Origin: Tubiluchus corallicola
Taxonomy: Eukaryota > Priapulida > Priapulimorpha > Priapulimorphida > Tubiluchidae
Assembly: GCA_030141605.1 (NCBI GenBank)
Contig: JAQGDQ010001593.1
Location: forward strand, 1-33,310
Length of the DNA: 33,310 nt
Direction: 5' to 3'
A model generated the notes under the pieces. That model saw only the letters and a list, made by a program, of their open reading frames with translations. It ran no database searches and had not been told where the DNA came from. Both the position numbers and the translations under genes were made by a program. Positions 1 through 10,400 of this stretch are shown piece after piece; position 1 is the stretch's first letter; the number at the start of each line of letters is the position of its first letter.

Positions 1-7
1 TAGCTGC

Positions 8-40
8 AACTGAACGAAGTACACAGAAGTTACGTATTGC
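8..40 (+). repeat. 33-bp sequence shared with the other end of the window
   Basis: This block (AACTGAACGAAGTACA...TTACGTATTGC) recurs at 33273-33305 with 29 of 33 bases equal, by direct comparison. It borders the 43-bp minisatellite here and the 37-bp array there. It is probably a dispersed repeat end or the edge of a duplicated unit; the left flank is cut by the window. Confidence 0.7.
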
Positions 41-545
41 AAATGGATTTCCGCTGGTAAATACCGTCTCTTTTTGAACATGTAAATCGGTTTCCATTGG
101 TAAATATCGTCTCTTCCTGAACATGTAAATGGGTCTCCACAGGGAAATACCGTCTCTTCCTGAATATGTAAATGGGTTTCCACTGGTAAATACCGTCTCT
201 TCCTGAATATGTAAATGGGTTTCCACTGGTAAATACCGTCTCTTCCTGAACACGTAAATCGGTTTCCACTGGTAAATATCGTCTCTTCCTGAACATGCTA
301 ATGGGTTTCCACAGGTAAATATCGTCTCTTCCTGAAAATGTAAATCGGTTTCCACTGGTAAATATCGTCTCTTCCTGAACATGCTAATGGGTTTCCACTG
401 GTAAATATCGTCTCTTCCTGAAAATGTAAATCGGTTTCCACTGGTAAATATCGTCTCTTCCTGAAAATGTAAATCGGTTTCCACTGGTAAATACCGTTTC
501 CTCCTGAACGTGTAAATGGGTCTCCACTGGAAAATATCGTCTCTA
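39..545. repeat. 43-bp minisatellite, about 12 copies
   Basis: The unit GTAAATSGGTTTCCACTGG plus TAAATAYCGTCTCTTCCTGA and a short AACAT/AAAAT end repeats every 43 bases, with unit starts at 39, 82, 125 and so on. The minus-strand open frame here is a by-product of stop-free repeats. In genes B and C the signal-peptide exon lies 440 and 604 bp before Ig1a, so this array occupies the place where gene A's would be expected. Confidence 0.9.
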
Positions 546-882
546 GTAAATATTTAGTTAAACATTCATGAATATTAACTTTTCAAAACATTTGTATTTC
601 TGCAGACACGTGTAAGTAGGAATTTTACTCTTTGTTTCTCTCCTGTATCCATTTTAACTGTCTTGTTTACAAATGTACAAATTAAATTGTTTTATGTATC
701 TAAATTTTAATGTATCCATGGACCTAATGAATGCCTTGCAAAGAAGTTTATGTTTTCACACTCGGATCACGACTTGGTAGCAAACCTTGCTACTGCAATA
801 TTGCTCTTTGCAAAATGGTAATAAAATCTTTTTTTTCTTTAACTGTTACAATACTTTTCTGATCAGTTTCTCTGCTTCGTAG
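546..882. other. AT-rich sequence upstream of the first Ig exon of gene A
   Basis: No convincing exon. A strong-looking donor GTAAGTAGG lies near 615, but the ATG frame before it would leave phase 2, while the Ig1a acceptor needs phase 1. I see no signal-peptide-like hydrophobic run ending in the G that genes B and C use. Confidence 0.5.
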
Positions 883-992
883 GCGTGTTACCCATGGCAT
901 TTATAGAAGTCCATCCTACTAATGTGACCACTAGAGCAGGAGAAACAGGCGTCTTAGTGTGCACAATTGGAACTAATGAAGAAGAACCAATG
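883..992 (+). CDS. Gene A exon: first half of Ig1 (Ig1a)
   Basis: Acceptor TTCGTAG, phase 1 start, phase 0 end. The 110-nt length equals the gene B and C counterparts. It encodes EVHPTNVTTRAGETGVLVC and the B-strand cysteine; NVT is a possible N-glycosylation site. The donor is ATG|GTACAA, weak compared with GTAAGT in gene B. Confidence 0.8.
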
Positions 993-1103
993 GTACAAAT
1001 TTTTTGACCATCTTCAGATATACAACATTTTGATGTTGCTGCTGATGATGCTGGTGATGATGATGATGGTGGTGGTGCAGGTGGTGGGGATGATGATTTT
1101 GAA

Positions 1104-1134
<31 letters not shown>

Positions 1135-1616
1135 ATGATGATCACAATGACGATGACGATGACGATGATGATGATGACGACGATGACGACGATGATGATG
1201 ACGATGATGGTTGTGACGGTGGTGGGGGTGGGGGTGGGGGTGATGGTGAAAATATGAATGATAAAAATGAGGATACTAAAGATGGTGTTGATGATGATTG
1301 ACGACGACGATGATGATGTTGATGATGATGATGATGATCACAATGACGATGACGATAACGATGATGACGACGACGACGTTGATGATGATGACGATGATGG
1401 TGGTGGCGGTGGTGGTGGTGGGGATGATGGTGAAAATATGGATGATAAAAATGAGGATGCTCATGATGGTGATGATGATGATGATGATGGTGGTGATGAT
1501 GGTTGCGATGTTGAAAATATGAATGATAAAAATGAGGATACTAAAGATGGTGTTGATGATGATTGACGACGATGATGATGATGATGATGATGATAATGAT
1601 GATGATGATGATCACA

Positions 1617-1647
<31 letters not shown>

Positions 1648-1654
1648 CGACGAC

Positions 1655-1691
<37 letters not shown>

Positions 1692-4600
1692 GTGGTGGCG
1701 GTGGCGGCGGTGGTGGTGGTGGTGGTGGTGGTGGGGGCGGTGGCGGTGGTGCGGGCGTTGATGGTGATGATGATTGTGGTGATAAGATATATTCAATGAT
1801 TATTATTCATATTTGTCGCAATTATCGGGCCTTTGTTTTGCGTTTCCAAGGCAACAAACGTTCCTGACCTATGTGCTCTCTAATTTATTTGTTTATTGAC
1901 ATAAATAAAATATATTTTCTTAGATTGCTTTAAAATTATGTTCATAATTTTAAGCGTAAACTTAATTTACACTACCGCTGTATAGAGATTTACAGGCGTG
2001 AGGTAACTCGTATTCACTTGAAAATCATGACGTAATTGGGTAACTTCGTGACTTTTCGTAAGCGCATCGTGGGTTTCCGAAAGCGCGCAAACTAATTCAA
2101 ACTTCTGCAGCTTAACTAATGTTCATGGTTAGCTGAATTGCGTGACGCTGCTGTTCTTCAGTTGATGAATGACGTCACTGTTGGAAAAATAACCGTTCAA
2201 AATGGGAGTGCCCAAGCATGAAATGATTCGACTTTAAAATGATTTTACTAATTACAGGATGTGCTTATCGCAGTTTTGTTACCAACATTAAAATAAGGCT
2301 AGCTTCAGGAAAACTCTCCACTTACATAAAGCTTAAAAAATTCGTGCTGAAATTTTATACCACTTACACACTAGCTTTTTGCATACCGGGCTTGTATCGC
2401 CATAACCTGAAACAAACGTGAGTGGCGTACCCTGGAGGGTGAGTCAGCGACATTTTACCAATTGATGAAAACATTTTAAACAATTGATAATTTTCCTTTC
2501 TGGTTACGTAAGTCTTTCAAGCAGGTAAGCGAAATGCTAAGTAACATAACTTTGCATGGAAAGTTTTTAGGGACACAATTTAACATTGTCTTTTCTTCCG
2601 CTGATTTACGTTGTGCGTATATGACGTCATGTAATGGCGCCATTGGAAGATTATCGCAGGAAATTTAAAATGAAAACAAACAAAAAATCCTTTCAACGCG
2701 AGTACGGTGTACGTGTAAAATTGTTATAAAGTAATATAATTTTTAAGGTTGATTTTTCTGAAACCTACTTCAGGTACCCCTTTTCTTGTCCTTTGAGCTG
2801 TGGTAAATTCACATGCTATAATAATGCAATTTTAGTCCCAGACCCAATGAACGAAACATTTGTTTTTGTTTTTTAAAGACATGGCAGGCCCAGTGGTACA
2901 GAGCTGACACTGCACTGGGACCTTCTCTAGGAGCTGCATGGCCAGACTATAATTATGCAGACCCTGATCACATAGACGGAAATTATGACATAAGAATATC
3001 AAATGCAGATTTGTTTGAGGATGACAGCTGGTTTAACGTTCATATAACTGCAGTAGAAAGTGGCGGACGAGTGATTGAAGTCGTTTCAGACGCAGCTTAT
3101 TTCCACGTGGCAGGTAAGTCAAGAAACAGGAGAGGTTTTTACGTCAGAATACGCGTAGAAATGCTGATTAGATTAGCATTAATTAATGCCATTAATTATG
3201 ATTTTATTCCGCCATTAATTATGATTTTATTCCGCCATTAATTATGATTTTATTCCATTATTTAATTATCGGATACGGTTTTGCAGTCATCCAGTCTTCC
3301 TTTTACGCTTTTTTAGTCAAGCCAGAAGCCGTGTATTTTGCTCAGAATGAAAGTGAATGGGAGAAACCTACGTTTTTCCACGACCACGAAGAACAGATAC
3401 AATGCGTCGCGGAAGACACAAATCCTGCGCCTGAATCAATCATATGGTATATGGCATTAGAAGACGTAAGTATTGCATTTTTCACAAAAATCCTGTAATC
3501 TAATTTCGTTTGGTTTTGATTTGTCTTGTGCCAGCCGCCCCACCAGCCAGACGAGGCAGACGAGAAAACCCGCTAGTCGGAACTGGAGTAACAGCTGCTT
3601 TCAAGTCAAATTCTCTCCTTATCTTTGGAGTATCTTTAGGAGAAATTTTTCCTGGTAGCAACAACCTCTAACAAACAAGTCATTAGCAAACAGAGGACTC
3701 TTGTTTTTGTACACCATTATTCAAATTTTTACCTCAATACTATCCCTCCTTATGCGGACCCCAGACGAGGCTCGACGGATCCACTCTGCATAAGGAGGGA
3801 TAGTATTGAGGTAAAAATTTGAAGAAGAAACACCGTAAATCAGTGTTTTCAACCATATAAGTGGCGTATTATTGGGATTACAGAAAAGTCGATACAGACT
3901 TCTCCACATTATGACAAGCCAGGTTCACACCCAGGTCAATTCAGGATCACTTTAAGCATGTGAGTCGATTCTAGTCAGAAGTTGTTCAGTGGGACGTTGC
4001 AACAGTTACAACACTGCCTAGTATCATCAGCATAGATAGCAAGCTTTGAGAACAAATATGGTGATAGATCCCTGAGAAATATTGAAAACTGAGTAGGGGC
4101 CTCCACAAATCCTTGAAGAACACCAGCACTGATTTAAGACACAGAAGAAGAATGCAGCGCAATATTTCACAGCGCTTGGTTGTGTAGATAATAAAATTTG
4201 TTTCCAATTCCATCAATTATGACAAGTATGACAAGTATGACAATTTTAATTTTAATTTTTTTTGCTTAGCTAAGGAACTGTCATTATTATAATTTATGGC
4301 GTTCCTGGGATTTAAATGAAGATCTACAACTTATTTTCACTAAGTTCGTAAATTTTTTTAGACTTATCACAAACTGATGCACACACAAATGTCATTGAAC
4401 TGTTTCTCTTTTCAATTATTTGCTGCTCAAGTGCCGTGTGAAGTACTTTGTTTGTTAGTAGTTTTGTACTGTGTATGTTTTGTGTCAAAATATTTCTCTG
4501 TTGAAATTCTAACTGTCTTGTAAACCACTGAAAATGTATTTGTTTGAAGAATTTTACACACGATTTTCAGGATTTCGAAGAAATAACCACAGGCGTGACT

Positions 4601-7306
4601 TGGCATGAAATAACTGGCGAAGACGACAAACTTAACACCTACATCAGCACACTAACATTCGTGGCGGACAAGGCAGATAATGGGAAAGTGCTGAAATGCA
4701 AAATAGATCACGTGGCTTTTGGTGAATTTGACCAGCTAAGCGGATTTATTGAGTTGAACTGCACGATGGACATTCAATGTGTGTATTTGTCTTGATATTA
4801 TTTTGTTTGAATTGAGCTCTAGTAAGCAGCTTTTAGCACGTTTTTAATATTAGCTCGTATGGGCTTATTTTGGCAGACATATATAAGCATTTATAGCTCA
4901 AAGAACTATTATTGCCGACTGTAAATAATAAACTACAACTACATAACAGAAACATAATTACCCCAGCTTTTAGTACGTTTTTAATATTAGCTCGCATGAG
5001 CTTATTTTGGCAGACATATATAAGCAATTATAGCTCAAAGAACTATTGTTGCCGACTGTAAATAATCAACTACAACTACATAACAGAGACTATTAGTACC
5101 CCATTTTCACCCTAAGTGAGCGCAGGGCAACAGCACGTACCACTTTTAAAGCCATTATTATGACTCGGCCGCTGTATCGAACTCACGACCTCCCAGACGG
5201 AAAGCAGGCGCGTTACCGTCTGGTCAACTATAGTTGAACAACTGACATTATAACACAAAGGAGCGATATTAGATTATATTCGTGAACAATACAGCATTAT
5301 AACAATAGCTGATATAGAAGCATTTTTAAGCTGTTAGTATTGCTGAGTCAGTTGAATGTTTTAAGCCCTGAGTATTATGCATTACGTACCACCGCGTTTC
5401 ACACGTTGTTATATTGAAATACGCATATGTATAAAATTATACAATTTAATGCCTATGATAATTTCCGAAACATTTGTTTTCGAAGTAATTTGATTATAAA
5501 CTGCAGGCCATATCAAATTTGGCTACTATCTGCTAAACTACAAGTATATTAATTACAGTTACTAATTTTATTATGCAGTTGCACCAGAAGAAATGCCTGA
5601 CGCGCCCAGCACCATTCGTGCCAACGAGGGTGACAGACTAGAAGTCGAGTGTCCAGTCACAGCTAATCCAACACCCACATTCACCTGGTTGAGAGGAAAC
5701 AAAACATTCACTGATTCAACCACCACGCTGGTGTTTTCATCAATACAGACATCTGATGCTAGGAGAGATTATTCATGTTTGGCAGAAAATGAACACGGAG
5801 CAGCTTTGTCAAAAGAATTTGAGATTGTAGTAGAGGGTAAGATTTTCTAAATTGTATAATTTAAAAAATGCCTCACTGCCAAATTATTATGTACTCTTAA
5901 CAAACAGATGAAATATACACGGCTGCTTTGTTTAGGTGCATTATGTTGTTATAATGTTAAATACCAAAAGTCCAAATTAAATGGAGCTGTCAACTGTTTA
6001 GGTGATCTAACTTCCTTCGTTGGAGACTAAAACTCGGAATAACGTTACTGTGTTAGTGTTTTTTTTACTTGATAATGAGTAAAAAATGCTTTTCATTCAA
6101 AAATTAATGAATTGAAAATGAACAGGTACATAGAGCTATACCTTTAAAATGAAAAAGTTCTTGCATGTAACGTTTCAGATACTTTAATTCGTTTAAAACC
6201 GGTTCGTTCAAAATAGGTCTACGACTTTTTTTGCTACCGTGAGCCACAGACGTAACTAAATAATTACAAATTAGGTACTGTTCTATTCACGAGAAACTCG
6301 GCTATCCAATCATGCTATTTTCTGGAGATTCATACGTGATTTAATCCGATAAAAGCCCCCTTTTTAGGCCAGTAGCTTAGTCTGGTTTAAGAAAAATTAA
6401 GAAAACTGCCCTTTTCAGACACACCAACTTGGTCTATTGAGTAGCTTAGTCTGGTTTACACTTGCGTGATCGTACACACTAATTTACTAAGCTCCTGCTT
6501 GCTGCAGTCCAAACTGTACAACGTTCTGCGTTATTCCAGGAAAAGCCAAACGGTGATCCATGGACAAATTAGGATCGTTTCATCTTTTGACAGGAATTGA
6601 GACCAAAGTGTATCAGAGTGTTGTGTCTGGATAGTTGAAATTTTCTACATTAGCTGATTTCACACAAGTGATACTGTACATTGTTACCCTACAAATTAGA
6701 ACTGCAATTACTGAAAGCTTTTCTCAATTTATTCATTAAAAATCGATTTTTAATTTGTTTCAATTCAGCAAATGCATTTCATATATAATTTTGCATGAAA
6801 ATCCAATGTGTGAGGAGTAGAAATCTGCAAAAATTATCAAATATAAGATAATTGTTGCGCAGTGACAGCAGGTTATCGTGAAGCCATACAAAATGCAACA
6901 AACTATTGTGGTCCTGAAAGAGTTAAGATGTTCTTTTGTTACGTAGCTCAAAATGAATTAGGAAGAGAATTATAATTAACAGATTTAAACAAAAGGAATC
7001 AAAATTATATGAAACTTTCATACAATGCCACTGAAATAAGTGCCGTCGAAAAAGGCTTTTATTAATTTTTGAATGAAAAGTAATCTAATTTTTTTACTTA
7101 TCTAAAGAAAGCTGAACACAGTTACAAAGCTTCCGGTTGATGTAGGTTATAAACGTTCTATTAAAAAGGAAGAAAGGTCATTTTAAAGTATATCACAAGA
7201 ACTTTCCACACAAAATTATGTTACATAGAATTACGCTTACCCATTTGAAAGGCTTCTGTAATTGGAAAAGAAAATTCTCAAAGGATAAGAAAAGGTGTAC
7301 CTCTCG

Positions 7307-7357
<51 letters not shown>

Positions 7358-7378
7358 TCTCTTTCTCTCTCTCGCTCA

Positions 7379-7464
<86 letters not shown>

Positions 7465-10400
7465 CTGTTGCTAACACTCTATGGTTAACTTTGTATATTA
7501 AAGGACAAGAAAAGGGTCACCTGAAGTAGGCTTCAGAAAAATCATCCTAAAAATTAAATTACTTTACATCAATTTTATGCTTATATCGTACTATTATTAA
7601 AAGAAATTTTTGTTTGTTTTCATTTGAATCTCCCGTGATACTGTTAATACCGCCATATTGCATGACGTCATATGCGCACTACGTAAATCAGGGGAAGAAA
7701 AGGCAATGTTAAACTATGTCTCAAAAAACTTTCCATGCAAATCTATATCATTTAGCGTTTCGTTTACCTGCTGGAAAGATGTAACTAGAAATACTAATTT
7801 AAAATATTTGTCCCAATTGGTAAAATGTCCCTGACTCACCTCCAATGTGCGCCACTCACTAACCAGAAACGTATTTTTAATTTTATTGGTAACATACTGT
7901 AATTTAAAATTTTGTTAAGTTAGCAACATGTATGCTACGAATGTTCTGCTTATTTTTTCAAACTTTACATAATGTTACCTAAACTTGTTTCAAACGACCT
8001 GCCATCAAAACGGCTGCGTTTAACGGTCATCGCGGGAGTCTAAATTTACAAGTTTTATACAGCGCTACTGCTGACGCAAGCCATGCATGCAAAAAGGCAG
8101 TATGTAAATGGTTTAAAAATTCAAGAAGATTTTTTGGTTTGACGTAAGTAGAGGGCTTTCTTGTGCTTTAATAATTTAAAATATTCGTGCCACCTGGTAA
8201 GATGACACAGCTTCGCCATACCAATGACCAAAACTGACTCACCAAAAACACATTGTTGATTTTATTGATAATGAAGTAATTTAAGCTTTGCCTTAGTTAC
8301 TATGAATGTGTTTTACGAATTCTCTAGTTGTTTTTTAAACTTTATCAAATATTATCTAAACTTGTTTCAAATGATTTATCGTTAAAATGGCTGCACCCTA
8401 TTGCATGGCGTCATATGCGCACTACGTAAATCAGGGGAAGAAAAGACAATCTTAAACTATGTCTCAAAAAACTTTCCATGCAAATCTATATCATTTAGCG
8501 TTTCGTTTACCTGCTGGAAAGATGTAACTAGAAATACTAATTTAAAATATTTGTCCCAATTGGTAAAATGTCCCTGACTCACCTCCAATGTGCGCCACTC
8601 ACTAACCAGAAACGTATTTTTAATTTTATTGACGAGATACAGTAATTTAAAAATTACTTAGTTAGTAACGTGTGTGCTACGAATGCTCTGATTATTTTTT
8701 CAAACTTTACTTAATGTTATCAAAACTGGTATCAAATGACCTACCATTAAAATGGCTGCGCCTAACGGTCATCGCGGGAGTTCAAGTTTACACGTTTTAT
8801 ACAACGTTACTGCCAATGCAAGCTCTATGCCCAATAAGTGAGTGATATAAAACTTCAAGACGAATTTTTAAGGTTTATCCACAAAAGGTGTTTTCCTGTG
8901 CTTTAGTGATTATTATAGTTCAAAATTGTTTTTCCAGGTGGAGTAAACACGGCAATGATAGCTGGATTAGTCGCCGCTGGGGTTGTCCTAGTCATCATCA
9001 TCATTGTTATCATTGTCATCATTGTCCTGCGCAGGAAGTCAAAAAATAAAAGCGACACGGAGCTAAAAGCTCCTTATGACGGCGAACCTTATCGTGCAGA
9101 GAAGGAAAAGAAGGTGAGGGTGAAGGTGATTCTTGCTTGACTGATATGAATTTGTAAATACGAGACAATTGCACCTCGTTTCAAGAATCTCAGCTTAAGC
9201 CTAAGATTCACCTTTGCATCCGGCGTCTGGAAGCAAGGAGGAACGTATAATAAACTCTTTCACAGTTTTGTCTGCGCACGCGCAGTTGCTGCAGGTCAAA
9301 GGTTAAGTGTACCACAGCAACGGGTTTTAACAACAACCGTCAAGTGATGTGTGGTTAAAGCAAAGCCGTCTGTCGCACCAATTCAGTAACCTCAATTGTT
9401 TTACGCGAACTTTACTTAATTATGCATTAGTCTGTGTATAGAGTGATTTACTAGCAGAATCTTACTTGGGAACATGAAAAAATGAAGTAGATAAGGTTGT
9501 AGCTGGTTGTTAGAGCTCTTACTATTAGAACAATGAGGGCAGCGAGGCATTGTCAAGTGTACACAAATGTGTTGTCTGGTACACTTAACCTTTGACCTTT
9601 TCAAGATCACCATTAATCGCTGGAACTGTGAAAAGGCTTATTGTAATTATAATGTAAATGTAATTATAGACGTATATACATATAGACATAGAGAAACATA
9701 GACAGACATAGACATAAACATCGACATCAGCATCGACATAAACATCTTGAAGTCATGAATGATATACTTCTGAAAAGTCTTTGACGACATACTAGAAGTT
9801 TTGGTGTGCACATGGTTAGTATATAACTGGAGATGGTATTAGAGGTTATGAAAAGAGGTGAAACAAGCAAAATAAACATGGTGGGTGCGAGCTAAGACAC
9901 AGTTAGATTTACAGACAGGTTAGGTGGGATGGCACCCTCATGGTAGAAAAAGCAGAGGGTGCTAGTGCTCGGAAGTGATCTCTAGAAGAGATTTCTCTGA
10001 TGTCCGGTGGAAGTTTGTTCCACAAACGTATTGCTCTGAGGTAGAAGGAGTATAAATAAATATTGACTCTTGCTGATGGCTGAACAAATTTGTTGTTATC
10101 TTTGAGAGATGGGGTGATGTAAGTTGGTAAATTTATACCTATCCTTATCGGGCCTTGCTATCTACTGTAGGAGGTTTTTCTCTGCATACGTACCATTGTC
10201 TCTCCTTTGGTACTTTCACTCACATTTATTTTTGTGTACCTACGCTATGTCAAATAAAGAAAAAATGCCTAATGATACACAAACCACGTTGATAGACCTA
10301 AACGCACTGATATGTTTTCAACACATGTACCGACACGTTTGCAAGCATGTGCTGATATAAAATATAAATATATAAATAAATTTTATGTTTATATTTTTTA

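Noticed and set aside
573-616. Possible first exon of gene A (ATG...CACGT before GTAAGTAGG)
   Set aside because: The strong donor is tempting, but the frame leaves phase 2 instead of phase 1 and the peptide MNINFSKHLYFCRH is not a signal peptide.
967-1867. Long poly-Asp, poly-Met and poly-His frames over the GAT satellite
   Set aside because: All registers of the trinucleotide repeat are open. Paralogues splice Ig1a directly to Ig1b without it, and no splice site brackets it.
2239-2421. Plus-strand ORF MILLITGCAYRSF...
   Set aside because: Lies in an inverted copy of the dispersed repeat; no homology signal and no paralogous exon.
5161-5236. A functional tRNA gene
   Set aside because: Internal promoter boxes are visible, but acceptor and anticodon stems do not pair; it is a SINE head.
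10124-10360. Plus-strand ORF MVNLYLSLSGLAIY...
   Set aside because: Begins in the antisense of the LINE relic and has no recognisable domain.
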